From Sphaerochaeta globosa str. Buddy (GTDB taxonomy: Bacteria; Spirochaetota; Spirochaetia; Sphaerochaetales; Sphaerochaetaceae), in assembly GCF_000190435.1 (NCBI RefSeq), contig NC_015152.1, positions 1,804,458 through 1,868,457 on the forward strand: a stretch of 64,000 nucleotides of DNA, in the 5' to 3' direction. Positions 9,419-17,609 of this stretch are shown here, one piece after another; position 1 is the stretch's first letter, and every line of letters starts with the position of its first letter. The notes below the pieces were generated by a model. It was not told the origin of the DNA, ran no database searches, and worked only from the letters and a program-made list of their open reading frames with translations. The translations under genes and the position numbers were made by a program.

Positions 9419-9955
9419 TTATTCGAGAGGAGTCACGGCCTTCAATTCCAACTTGACAGCATACCCCATGGCGTCAAGATGCTGAACAATCTGCTCCAGA
9501 CTGAACATATCAAGAGAAGGTTTCTGAACATCGGTCACCTGCCGAATGTGAGCACTATCAATAGGGGCGACAACTCCAGGCAGGATTTCCTGTCCCATCT
9601 GGGGTTGCGTCCCGAACAACATGAAGGCACCAATAAAAACCACCACAAACGCAGCAGCACTGGTAATCAAGGCTGGAACCAGTTTGATTTGAACCTTTTT
9701 GCGAAAAATGTGCATTTTTTTGTTTGTAGAAGGAAACCGGGTCTTCTCAAAGTAAGCAAGCACCCGATCCTGGCGAGCCTGTATGTCTGAGTCCCGTAAC
9801 CTGGCATCATACATTTTCTGATGCAATGAGCGCAGCTGCTCCAAGCGTTGGCGACAGGCATTGCAGTAGGAAAGATGTTCCTGAACCTGGGTTTTCCAAG
9901 GCTCTTGCAACTCTTCGTCAAGATAGGTATTCAACAGTTCGTCATCCACACACAT
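9419..9955 (-). CDS. Membrane anti-sigma factor with zinc-binding ZAS domain
   Basis: 178 residues. The N-terminal zf-HC2/ZAS domain has the pattern HLSYCNAC (HxxxCxxC), which binds zinc and clamps an ECF sigma factor. One transmembrane helix at about 93-116 (ALITSAAAFVVVFIGAF region) leaves a short C-terminal extracytoplasmic tail of about 60 residues that may sense the signal or be a protease target. The gene starts 3 nt after the stop of the ECF sigma gene, the usual arrangement of a cognate pair. The signal cannot be told from sequence. Confidence 0.87.
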   Translation of the reverse strand: MCVDDELLNTYLDEELQEPWKTQVQEHLSYCNACRQRLEQLRSLHQKMYDARLRDSDIQARQDRVLAYFEKTRFPSTNKKMHIFRKKVQIKLVPALITSAAAFVVVFIGAFMLFGTQPQMGQEILPGVVAPIDSAHIRQVTDVQKPSLDMFSLEQIVQHLDAMGYAVKLELKAVTPLE

Positions 9956-9958
9956 GCT

Positions 9959-10477
9959 CTACTCCTGGCTGAGAATCGACTCGAGCATTTTGCGTGCCCG
10001 ATAGACTCGTACCTTCACGTTACTTTCGGAAATATGGAGCACACTCGCAATCTGCTTGTAATCCATGTCGGTATACTCTTTCATCACGATGACTAGCCGG
10101 AACTTCTCAGGAAGCTGATCTATTGCATCCTGAACGAGTTTGCGGGTTTCCTTCTCCACCAGTACCTGGGCGCCGTCGGAAGTATTGGCATGCATGGTGG
10201 GAAACTTCTTCAGCTTCTCAACCATGCCCATCTCCCGGGCTTTCCGTTTTACTTGGTTGATGGCAAGGTTTTTCGACACCCTGATCAGCCAATATTTGGC
10301 ATCATCAAGAGTGGCAAACTCCATCCCCTTGTCAAAAAACCTGATGAAAGCTTCCTGGCAAATCTCTTCAGCAAGGTCCTGATTATTGGTTACGTGATAA
10401 ACCACACGCATCAATATCGGGAATACCGCTTCATAGACCTGCTTGAACGCTCGCTCATCGTTGCTCTGTATTTCCAT
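9959..10477 (-). CDS. ECF-family RNA polymerase sigma factor
   Basis: 172 residues with sigma region 2 (LAEEICQEAFIRFF, then YWLIRVSKNLAINQVKRK) and region 4.2 (MDYKQIASVLHISESNVKVRVYRARKML), and no sigma-1 or sigma-3 domain, which defines an ECF sigma. It is followed 3 nt later by its likely anti-sigma factor. It begins 27 nt after the cysS stop with no clear Shine-Dalgarno. A short inverted repeat overlapping the cysS stop may mark an autoregulated promoter, so the pair may be both read through from cysS and self-induced. Confidence 0.9.
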   Translation of the reverse strand: MEIQSNDERAFKQVYEAVFPILMRVVYHVTNNQDLAEEICQEAFIRFFDKGMEFATLDDAKYWLIRVSKNLAINQVKRKAREMGMVEKLKKFPTMHANTSDGAQVLVEKETRKLVQDAIDQLPEKFRLVIVMKEYTDMDYKQIASVLHISESNVKVRVYRARKMLESILSQE

Positions 10478-10495
10478 AACGTTAACAACTCACCA

Positions 10496-10508
10496 GTAAC
10501 CAAGTTAC
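10496..10508. promoter_or_regulatory. Inverted repeat GTAAC-N3-GTTAC upstream of the ECF sigma gene
   Basis: A perfect 5+5 bp inverted repeat with a 3-nt spacer overlaps the cysS stop codon, about 19 nt upstream of the sigma start. On the minus strand it reads GTAACTTGGTTAC. The GTAACTT part resembles the AAC-type -35 of ECF promoters, with a GTTAAC-like -10 further on. The role is inferred. Confidence 0.3.
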
Positions 10509-11920
10509 ATCTTTTTTTCCAAAGAGCTTCCCGAAGGTGTATCTTTGACAACATAGCCCATAGATTCCAATTCTGAACGCAATGAATCCGCAAGCGCCCA
10601 GTTTCTCGCCTTCTTGGCTTCTGTGCGTTGATCGAGCAACGCTAATGCCTGGGAAGGGAACGTTTGCTCCTCGGCCTTGGTAATTGAGTCGAACTTCAAA
10701 CCAAACACTTGGTCGAAGAACAGACACAGTGAGTATTTCTCATCGATGCTCAGATTTTCATCCTTGAGAACTCCCCACAGGTCCGCAAGAGCTCGAGGAG
10801 TATTCAAATCATTCTGAATGTGCTGGAGGAACGCAGTTTGGTAAGCCAAGGCCTCATCGCGTTGCAACACTACCTGCTTAGCTCCCTGTGTGAGGAGATT
10901 CTGAATCCGATCATAGACATTGCGTCGTGCGGTACGGGCTGTGGACAGTGAATCAAAGCTGAACTTCAACTGGCTGCGGTAGTGCCCGCCAAGGCAGAAG
11001 TAGCGGTAATCCATCGGCTCATAGCCTTTACTCGTAAGCAGGCTCAAGGTAAGGAATTCCCCTTTACTTTTGCTCATCTTTCCCGTTTCATCAAGCAAAA
11101 ATTCGCCATGCAGCCAGTAGTTGACCCAACCCTTGCCTGTAGCAGCTTCGCTTTGGGCAATTTCATTGGTATGGTGCACCGGTATTGCATCGATGCCTCC
11201 ACAGTGGATGTCAAACGACTCGCCCAAGTAGTGCATGCTCATCGCCGAGCATTCGATATGCCAACCGGGAAAACCCCTGCCCCACGGAGAGTCCCACATC
11301 ATGGCTTGTTCCCCATGTTTACTCTTGGTAAACCAGAGCACGAAATCCTTGCTGTTCTTCTTATTCCCGTCCACCTCGACATCCTCGCGCACTGCAGTTC
11401 TGAGCGCATCAAGGTCAAGTCTGGCAAGCTTGCCATAGTCGGGGATGGAATCAATGCTGAAGTATACATTACCGCCGCTTATATACGTATGCCCACCCGC
11501 TTCAAGGCGTTTGATTAAATCAATCATCTGCTGGACATGATCGGTGGCCTTGCAAACAGTGCTGGGCCTGATCATGTTCAGGTCATCATAATCCTTGAAG
11601 AAAGCTTCAGTATAGAAGGCGGCTATTTCCCATGCCGTGCGATTGGTTGTATGAGCCATCTTCTCAAGCTTGTCCTCACCGTCATCGCCATCTCCGGTCA
11701 GATGCCCGACATCGGTGATATTCATTACATGATTTACCGTGAATCCGGAAACACGCAAGGTTCGTTTTAGGAGATCCTCAAATAAAAAGGTCCGTAAATT
11801 GCCGATATGTGCATAATTATAGACTGTTGGTCCACAGGAATAGAGTCCTACTTCAGACTCTTTTATTGGATGGAATGGTTCCAAAGCTCGACTCATCGTA
11901 TTGTAGAGAAGGACAGGCAT
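10505..11920 (-). CDS. cysS: Cysteinyl-tRNA synthetase
   Basis: Charges tRNA-Cys. The start is ATG 11920 ([13 protein letters not shown]), with AAGGAG 6 nt upstream; the frame stays open further upstream, but that part lies antisense to murB and is not coding. Class I motifs: [20 protein letters not shown] (HIGH-type HIGN plus the first zinc cysteine), HIECSAM and HCGGID (further zinc ligands), [10 protein letters not shown], and GKMSKSKG (KMSKS). The 471 residues match the family. It is divergent from murB with 51 bp between starts. Confidence 0.96.
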   Translation of the reverse strand: MPVLLYNTMSRALEPFHPIKESEVGLYSCGPTVYNYAHIGNLRTFLFEDLLKRTLRVSGFTVNHVMNITDVGHLTGDGDDGEDKLEKMAHTTNRTAWEIAAFYTEAFFKDYDDLNMIRPSTVCKATDHVQQMIDLIKRLEAGGHTYISGGNVYFSIDSIPDYGKLARLDLDALRTAVREDVEVDGNKKNSKDFVLWFTKSKHGEQAMMWDSPWGRGFPGWHIECSAMSMHYLGESFDIHCGGIDAIPVHHTNEIAQSEAATGKGWVNYWLHGEFLLDETGKMSKSKGEFLTLSLLTSKGYEPMDYRYFCLGGHYRSQLKFSFDSLSTARTARRNVYDRIQNLLTQGAKQVVLQRDEALAYQTAFLQHIQNDLNTPRALADLWGVLKDENLSIDEKYSLCLFFDQVFGLKFDSITKAEEQTFPSQALALLDQRTEAKKARNWALADSLRSELESMGYVVKDTPSGSSLEKKM

Positions 11921-11971
11921 GCAGAGCTCCTTTAGGTTGCCCACCCCAGAAAAAGGGGGTAAGATGTATCC

Positions 11972-12889
11972 ATGCATATCAATGTACGCAATAGCGATGA
12001 AAAAATCAACCTTGATCACCTGCTCATCGAGCAGGTTGAACTGGCTATTCACTCTGGCATCCATACCGGCGGTAAAGCCGATCTGGCCGCCTACCCCTCC
12101 GATTTTGAGGAACTGAGAGCCCTTCTTGAGTATGCTCAGAGACAAAATCTTCCCATCACCGTCCTCGGTGGTGGAACAAATAGTCTGATAAGTGACAAAG
12201 GTATTGAAGGTCTGACCATCATCACCTCCCATCTCACCCGCCGCCATGTCCAAGGGCAGATGTTTTGCGTTCGCAGCGGTCTGCTTCTGGACCGGGCCAT
12301 CGACTTAGCCATTGAGGATGGGCTGGGTGGGTTGGAGCTGCTGGGAGGTCTTCCGGGCACTGTCGGAGGGGCTATAGCAGGCAATAGTGGAGCCCATGGG
12401 ATTCATATTGCTGATCTTTTATATTATGTCGATTACATGACCCTCGACGGGAAATTGCACCGAAAGCAGATTCACCGCGAAGATTTTTCCTATCGTAATA
12501 CCCCTTTCTCCAACCGAAACGACATCATAATCTACGAAGCAGGATTCCGACTCTTTCCGATTACCCAAACCAACGAAGCCCGCAAGCGCAAGGATGAGGT
12601 GAAAGCCAAACGAAAGCAGAATGGGCAGTATGACAATCCAAGCATCGGCTGTATTTTCAAGAACCCACAAGGATTGCATGCCGGCCAGCTCATCGATGAA
12701 TGCGGCCTCAAAGGGTATACGATCGGCGGGGCGAAAGTCTCACAACGTCATGCAAATTTCATTATCAATACCCATAAACGCGCGACCAGCGGTGACGTGA
12801 AAGAACTTATTGAGTATGTACGTCATCAGGTATTCGAAAAACACCAGGTCATGCTTGAGGAAGAGATTCACTATGTAGGCCGCTGGTAA
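11972..12889 (+). CDS. murB: UDP-N-acetylenolpyruvoylglucosamine reductase
   Basis: FAD-dependent reductase making UDP-MurNAc for peptidoglycan. 305 residues: an FAD-binding PCMH domain ([38 protein letters not shown]) and the C-terminal MurB domain ([32 protein letters not shown]). The short C-terminal domain suggests a type II enzyme. The residue at the position of the usual catalytic serine is Cys227 (GCIFKNP instead of GSxFKxP). The start at ATG 11972 has only a distant G-rich stretch upstream, so it is less certain. The 3' end overlaps the convergent gene by 41 bp. Confidence 0.94.
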   Translation: MHINVRNSDEKINLDHLLIEQVELAIHSGIHTGGKADLAAYPSDFEELRALLEYAQRQNLPITVLGGGTNSLISDKGIEGLTIITSHLTRRHVQGQMFCVRSGLLLDRAIDLAIEDGLGGLELLGGLPGTVGGAIAGNSGAHGIHIADLLYYVDYMTLDGKLHRKQIHREDFSYRNTPFSNRNDIIIYEAGFRLFPITQTNEARKRKDEVKAKRKQNGQYDNPSIGCIFKNPQGLHAGQLIDECGLKGYTIGGAKVSQRHANFIINTHKRATSGDVKELIEYVRHQVFEKHQVMLEEEIHYVGRW

Positions 12890-13913
12890 GGACATAGGCG
12901 TACGAAATCGTCAAACCGTTTGAGGGATGGAACACAAGCCTAACCGAGCCCCAGCTGCGTTGAAAGATAAAGGTTGCAGCGAGTGAACAAGCTTGCCAAA
13001 CCACATTTGACGACCCGCTGGTAAAGGATACAATCGGGCCTGGCTCGCCCGTAAAGCGCAAACCAACCTGCATGAAAGCTGTACTGTAGAAAAGTTGCAT
13101 TTCCCTGTCACATGCACGAGATCCTTGTGCATCAAAGGCAAAGCTCTGTTCGTAGAGCAGCCGAATCTGTTTATAGGTTGCCTTGGTTTCAAGGGTCAGG
13201 TTCATCGTCTGATACTGGCCGCTGTAAATAGGTGCCAACCCCAGGCTTGTAGTCCATGTATGCTGCACCTCGAGTCCCTTGTGCTGTACCTGGATGCTCA
13301 CCGTGCGCATTTTCAAATACCCTTGTCCCCTGAATTGGCTCTGAAGGGTCCACGGCCCAAGGTTGAGGCCCAACGTAGTAGAGAAATCGAGCCTTCGATA
13401 CTCTCCCCAAAGCCCTTCCAAAACAAAAAATGCCCGGTTACCTTCATATGTATAGTGGACAATGCAGTTTTGACCGAAGAGGTACCGATCCCAAATACAC
13501 TCGATTTCATCAGATTGGATGTTCTTTGGCCCAAACAGATAGAAAGCTGAGAACGAGCCGGCTCTCAACATGGCGGATTTCTGCTGATTCCCATCGTCCA
13601 AGAGTGCAAGTGAAAAACCAGGCCTCTGATACCGCAAGGCTTTCCACGACCGCTTCGAAAGAAATGCATAATCTGAAAGCCAAAGACTATCGGTGTAGGA
13701 GAATGCCCCATACATAGCAGAGACAAGTCTATCCTGTATGCTTTCGTCTCTCACGTTCGCCTTCAGTTCATATTGTAGGGCGAAGCTCTCATTCGAATAG
13801 GTATGGACAGCTTGGTAGAGCCCCTGCTGGGGAACCAAGGACAGATTGAGTATTTGTTGCCCGAAGAGCAGGGAAAACGGACAAAGCATCAAGCATACGA
13901 GAGCTACCTTCAT
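12849..13913 (-). CDS. Exported beta-rich protein of unknown function
   Basis: 354 residues. MKVALVCLMLCPFSLLFGQQ is a signal peptide. The remainder is rich in alternating hydrophobic/polar strands and aromatic residues (for example QVQHKGLEVQHTW, SFTSGSSNVVW, VRLVFHPSNGLTISYAY) and ends without a terminal aromatic. It looks like a secreted or outer-membrane-associated beta structure. I recognise no family. It overlaps murB tail to tail by 41 bp, which is long for two unrelated genes, so either this stop or the murB end deserves checking. Confidence 0.6.
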   Translation of the reverse strand: MKVALVCLMLCPFSLLFGQQILNLSLVPQQGLYQAVHTYSNESFALQYELKANVRDESIQDRLVSAMYGAFSYTDSLWLSDYAFLSKRSWKALRYQRPGFSLALLDDGNQQKSAMLRAGSFSAFYLFGPKNIQSDEIECIWDRYLFGQNCIVHYTYEGNRAFFVLEGLWGEYRRLDFSTTLGLNLGPWTLQSQFRGQGYLKMRTVSIQVQHKGLEVQHTWTTSLGLAPIYSGQYQTMNLTLETKATYKQIRLLYEQSFAFDAQGSRACDREMQLFYSTAFMQVGLRFTGEPGPIVSFTSGSSNVVWQACSLAATFIFQRSWGSVRLVFHPSNGLTISYAYVLTSGLHSESLPQA

Positions 13914-13951
13914 GATAGGAAAAGACCTAGCACTTCCTGTTTTGCTTCAGG

Positions 13952-13980
13952 TTGATTATTCTGCTTAATAGTGATTTAAT
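13952..13980 (+). promoter_or_regulatory. Sigma70-type promoter of ackA
   Basis: TTGATT (13952-13957) and TTTAAT (13975-13980) with a 17-bp spacer, 62 bp upstream of the ackA start. Confidence 0.5.
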
Positions 13981-13983
13981 GAC

Positions 13984-14005
13984 TTGGAATCAATCAACAT
14001 TCCAA
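13984..14005. promoter_or_regulatory. Inverted repeat in the ackA leader
   Basis: TTGGAAT (13984-13990) and ATTCCAA (13999-14005) form a perfect 7-bp inverted repeat with an 8-nt spacer at the expected transcription start of ackA. It could be an operator or a 5' stabilising hairpin. Confidence 0.35.
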
Positions 14006-14042
14006 AGTATAGGTAAACCATACGAAACTATAGGAGTCTTTC

Positions 14043-15380
14043 ATGGTAATTCTGACCCTGAATTGTGGCAGCTCTTCTGCCAAGTACCAAGTCTACGACT
14101 GGGCAAACAAGGATATTCTTGCTGTAGGTGTTGTAGAGAGAATCGGACTGGAATATTCCACTATCGAACATAAAGCCAACGGCAAGGAGGAGTACCACGC
14201 AGAGTTTTCCTCCCCCACCCATAAGGAAGCCATCGAACTGATCATCCGCATGTTGCTTGATGAAGAGTATGGCGTCATCAAGGACCTGAAAGAGATCGGA
14301 GCAGTCGGACACCGGGTTCTGCATGGGGGCGAGGTGTTCAAGCAGTCTGCATTGGTTACTGATGAGGTCATTGAACAGCTGAAGAAAGTCATCCCCCTCG
14401 GACCGCTTCACATGCCCGCCAACATCATGGGCATCGAGGCCGCCCGCAAGGCAATGCCCGATGTTCCCCAGGCTATTGTTCTGGATACCGCTTGGCACCA
14501 AACCATGCCCGATGAAGCGTTCATGTATGCCGTTCCGTATGAGTGGTACACCAAGTACAACGTACGACGCTACGGTTTCCACGGAACCAGCCACCTGTAT
14601 TGTGCAAAGCGTGCTGCTGTAGTCCTTGGCAAAGAAAACAAGGATACCAACGTCATCATCTGTCATATCGGCAACGGAGCTTCCGTGTGTGCGGTAAAGA
14701 ATGGTGTATGTGTAGATACCTCCATGGGTCTCACCCCGCTTGAGGGCCTGGTAATGGGCTCACGCAGCGGCGATATCGATCCGGCAATTATTCCCTATAT
14801 GATGGAGAACACCGGTATGAGCGCCAGGGAGATGGACACCGCCCTGAACAAGAAGAGTGGTTTGATCGGCCTGTGTGGAAAGAGCGACCGCCGCGATGTA
14901 CTCAAAGCAAGCCAGGAAGGCGACCATCGTGCAAAGCTGGCGATCGACATGGAGTGCCGCAGACTGAAGAAGTACATCGGTGGGTATGCCACGCTGCTTG
15001 ATGGCAAGCTCGATGCAATCGTCTTCACTGCCGGTGTAGGTGAAATGGCTCGCCACGTCCGCCTGGGTGCCTGCAAGGGCCTTGAGGCGATCGGGGCAAA
15101 GCTTGATGAGCACAAGAACGACGTCTGCTTCAGCAGAAACGGTGAGTTTGAAATCAGCACCGACGACTCTGTGGTCAAGATTCTGGTAATTCCCACCGAC
15201 GAAGAGCTGGTCATGACCGAGGATGCCTATGCCTTGATGAATGGCACCTACGATGTCCATACCAACTTCCATTATACGTTCGAAGAGAAGACGTATGTAA
15301 ACAAGGGTCGAGAAAGGGATCTGAAAAAGAACCTCGTAAAGAATCCCGAGCTTGCATCCATTCTTGCCATTCCTCGCTAA
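14043..15380 (+). CDS. ackA: Acetate kinase
   Basis: Converts acetyl phosphate and ADP to acetate and ATP, the energy-yielding last step of fermentation to acetate. Motifs: [12 protein letters not shown] (phosphate-binding, Asn-7 type), [29 protein letters not shown] and [20 protein letters not shown]. The 445 residues exceed the usual ~400 because of a lysine-rich C-terminal extension of about 40 residues. The start ATG 14043 has GGAG 6 nt upstream. It is a single-gene unit with its own promoter and terminator; no phosphotransacetylase is adjacent. Confidence 0.96.
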   Translation: MVILTLNCGSSSAKYQVYDWANKDILAVGVVERIGLEYSTIEHKANGKEEYHAEFSSPTHKEAIELIIRMLLDEEYGVIKDLKEIGAVGHRVLHGGEVFKQSALVTDEVIEQLKKVIPLGPLHMPANIMGIEAARKAMPDVPQAIVLDTAWHQTMPDEAFMYAVPYEWYTKYNVRRYGFHGTSHLYCAKRAAVVLGKENKDTNVIICHIGNGASVCAVKNGVCVDTSMGLTPLEGLVMGSRSGDIDPAIIPYMMENTGMSAREMDTALNKKSGLIGLCGKSDRRDVLKASQEGDHRAKLAIDMECRRLKKYIGGYATLLDGKLDAIVFTAGVGEMARHVRLGACKGLEAIGAKLDEHKNDVCFSRNGEFEISTDDSVVKILVIPTDEELVMTEDAYALMNGTYDVHTNFHYTFEEKTYVNKGRERDLKKNLVKNPELASILAIPR

Positions 15381-15402
15381 GCAAATAGTACACTGCACAT
15401 GG

Positions 15403-15425
15403 GGACGCCTTCGGGCGTCCTTTTT
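15403..15425 (+). terminator. Rho-independent terminator of ackA
   Basis: GGACGCC-TTCG-GGCGTCC (15403-15409 with 15414-15420) followed by TTTTT. Confidence 0.95.
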
Positions 15426-15499
15426 CATAGGTGTGAATAATCTGTGAAAAACCCTCTCAACTCTTGCCTTCTGAACGGATTGTATACTACCGTTACGGT

Positions 15500-16174
15500 A
15501 TGAATACGATTCTGGTAGTTGAAGACGATTCTGATATCCGGGAACTGGAACGCTACACCCTCACCAGCAACGGCTACGCTGTCCTAGAAGCTGAACACGG
15601 CAAGCAGGCTCTTCAGGTCCTTGGAACACAAACCGTCGACCTGATCATACTTGATATCATGATGCCGGTCATGGATGGGCTTTCGTTCATCAAAACCCTA
15701 CGCTTCTCCCTCAACGACACCACTCCCATCATTGTGGTATCGGCAAAGGGGGATGAGAGTGACATCATAACGGCTTTGGAACTTGGAGCCGATGACTACC
15801 TCACCAAACCATTCAGCATGAATGTGCTGAGCAGTAAAATCCGTGCCGTCCTGAGGCGCTTTGAACAGGTGCAAACCCCATCTGTGGTACACCATGCAGG
15901 CTTGGTCATGGACCAAACCAGGCACTTGTGCATGGTGGACAACCAAGAAGTCGAGCTTACCGCCACCGAGTTCGCACTGCTCTACCTGCTTGCCGGCAAT
16001 GCCGAACAAGTCTTTACCCGAAATCAGATGATCACCAGGATCAAAGGAAGCGATTACCCCGTCACCGATCGATCCATCGATGTCCAAGTAGCAACCATCA
16101 GAAGGAAACTCGGTACGTACGGCTCAAGAATCAAAACTGTATGGGGTATTGGCTATTCCTACAAAGAGAACTGA
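15500..16174 (+). CDS. OmpR/PhoB-family response regulator
   Basis: 224 residues from ATG 15500; the TTG at 15464 is the other in-frame option. Receiver domain (1-120): acidic pair VVEDD, phospho-acceptor Asp in LIILDIMMPVMDG, VVSAKG and the conserved Lys in YLTKPF. The C-terminal winged helix (about 130-224) has ELTATEFALLYLL, the recognition helix region SIDVQVATIRRKLG and IKTVWGIGYSY. No kinase is adjacent; the nearest is the PhoR-like kinase at 22799, so a PhoB role is possible but inferred. A TATACT box ends 11 nt before the ATG with no Shine-Dalgarno. Confidence 0.9.
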   Translation: MNTILVVEDDSDIRELERYTLTSNGYAVLEAEHGKQALQVLGTQTVDLIILDIMMPVMDGLSFIKTLRFSLNDTTPIIVVSAKGDESDIITALELGADDYLTKPFSMNVLSSKIRAVLRRFEQVQTPSVVHHAGLVMDQTRHLCMVDNQEVELTATEFALLYLLAGNAEQVFTRNQMITRIKGSDYPVTDRSIDVQVATIRRKLGTYGSRIKTVWGIGYSYKEN

Positions 16175-16187
16175 TTTGCTCGTTCAC

Positions 16188-16811
16188 TCATTGCAGTTTT
16201 TTCAGTTCTCGATCGAGTTTCGCTAAAAAACTGGTGTCGTCTTCGCTGAACAGTGAAGCTTCCCTCTGGTTGGGAATCGTTTTGCCAATAACCGGGTCTT
16301 GACGGCTTTTCTCCTCATTTCTCAACGCTTTGCTGTAGGTTGTAGCATCACCAACTCCCCCAAGAACTGCTTCAGCGAGGGTTTGACTGGTTTCTACCAC
16401 AGAAAGGAGTGCTGTTAATTCTGCATCCTGCAACAGAAACAGATGCTGCGTATCTTTCTCGCTGAGAGAGTCGGATGGATGGTGTTTTGCAAACAGCTGA
16501 AGTGCAGCAAACCTTGCCATTTGCTGACCCCGTTTTACCCCTGCCGCAGCCCATACGGCAAAATGCTCTGACTCATCCTTGATTACCACCTGTTCTTCAC
16601 CCAACCGCAAAAGAGCCAGGGCGGCAAGATCGCCAGAGGGCATAAGCAACGGGGCTTGCCCTACCTTGCCAAAAAAATTCGCCTGACCGAGGGGGGTATC
16701 GGCTCTGCCACGGTAATAGCGGGGATGCATTCCCTGGTTATCCACAATACACAGCACATAGCGGTCATCCACAATATCGACGCCGCCCGTTTCATCGTGT
16801 TCTTCTTTCAT
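16188..16811 (-). CDS. Hypothetical protein
   Basis: 207 residues from ATG 16811 (MKEEHDETGG). I recognise no family. The N-terminal part has a small beta-like segment (YVLCIVDNQGMHPRYYRG), then LMPSGDLAALALLRLGEE and WAAAGVKRGQQMARFAALQLF. The C-terminal third is charged and probably helical. No signal peptide or membrane segment. The start is not backed by a Shine-Dalgarno; TATGCT lies 6 nt upstream, so a leaderless transcript is possible. It is divergent from yqeC (93 bp between starts) and ends 13 bp from the response regulator stop. Confidence 0.6.
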   Translation of the reverse strand: MKEEHDETGGVDIVDDRYVLCIVDNQGMHPRYYRGRADTPLGQANFFGKVGQAPLLMPSGDLAALALLRLGEEQVVIKDESEHFAVWAAAGVKRGQQMARFAALQLFAKHHPSDSLSEKDTQHLFLLQDAELTALLSVVETSQTLAEAVLGGVGDATTYSKALRNEEKSRQDPVIGKTIPNQREASLFSEDDTSFLAKLDRELKKLQ

Positions 16812-16868
16812 GAAATGAGCATACCAACTCCTCGTACTTGTACCAGTGATAAAAGAAATCCTCTTTTG

Positions 16869-16897
16869 TTGCAACAAAGCGCAACTAGTGCTACAGT
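16869..16897 (+). promoter_or_regulatory. Strong sigma70-type promoter immediately before yqeC
   Basis: TTGCAA (16869-16874), 17-bp spacer, TACAGT (16892-16897). The -10 ends 7 nt before the ATG at 16905, so transcription should start at or next to the start codon. Confidence 0.65.
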
Positions 16898-16904
16898 TTT
16901 TTTC

Positions 16905-17609
16905 ATGGCTAGTTTGCTTGCTGCACTCAGTACGTACATCGATGAGGACACTCATTGCATCAGCATCACGGGAAGCGGAGGAAAAACCACCACCCTGATT
17001 GCACTCGCATCGCTGTACGCCCAGCGTGGCAAACGGGTTTTGGTCTCTACGACCACCAAGCTCGAGCTCCCTTCCAAACGAGACTACCTTTGCGACACCT
17101 ACTTCAGCGATGAACGCATCCAGCTCTACAAACCATCAAAAGGGCAGAAGGTCTTCTATGCCCTCCAAGGCACAGAGAAGGCACTTGCTCCTCCCCTTGA
17201 AGAGCTACAAGCCTTTACTGCAACATACGATGTTCTGCTGCTTGAAGCTGATGGAGCACAGCACAAACCTTTGAAGCTTCACAGTGAACGAGACCCAGTC
17301 GTACCAGATTTCACCACCACAACGCTGGCAGTGGTCGGTATGTCCGGTTGGGATCAACCTCTTGGCCAATGTTGCTTTGGATGGGAGGGAGATCCCGATC
17401 GTATCGCAGATGAAAATGCCTATCTCCAGTTGTTGACGCATCCACAAGGCGTATTGAAAGCGGCAATAGGAAAAACGCTGGTGCTTTGCAATCAGGCGGA
17501 AAGCACAACGTTTGATACCATGTCCCACCTTAGCTCAAGGTATGACCGGGCACCGCTCTTTTTTGGTTCCATGCAGACCGACAGACTTTTTTACAGGAAG
17601 GTAGTATGA
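16905..17609 (+). CDS. yqeC: Selenium-dependent molybdenum hydroxylase accessory protein YqeC
   Basis: 234 residues from ATG 16905. The N-terminus has a P-loop (ITGSGGKTTTLIALA) and VLVSTTTKL, followed by LLLEADGAQHKPLK and MSGWDQPLG, which are hallmarks of the YqeC family of putative nucleotide-binding proteins linked to selenium-dependent molybdenum hydroxylases. Its biochemical step is not established. It overlaps the following XdhC-YqeB gene (ATGA) and heads the maturation cluster. The frame continues upstream of 16905, but that stretch is antisense to the hypothetical gene, and the promoter position fixes the start. Confidence 0.87.
   Translation: MASLLAALSTYIDEDTHCISITGSGGKTTTLIALASLYAQRGKRVLVSTTTKLELPSKRDYLCDTYFSDERIQLYKPSKGQKVFYALQGTEKALAPPLEELQAFTATYDVLLLEADGAQHKPLKLHSERDPVVPDFTTTTLAVVGMSGWDQPLGQCCFGWEGDPDRIADENAYLQLLTHPQGVLKAAIGKTLVLCNQAESTTFDTMSHLSSRYDRAPLFFGSMQTDRLFYRKVV

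Noticed and set aside
11921-12253. N-terminal extension of CysS
   Set aside because: Antisense to murB; the AAGGAG-supported ATG at 11920 gives the normal enzyme length.
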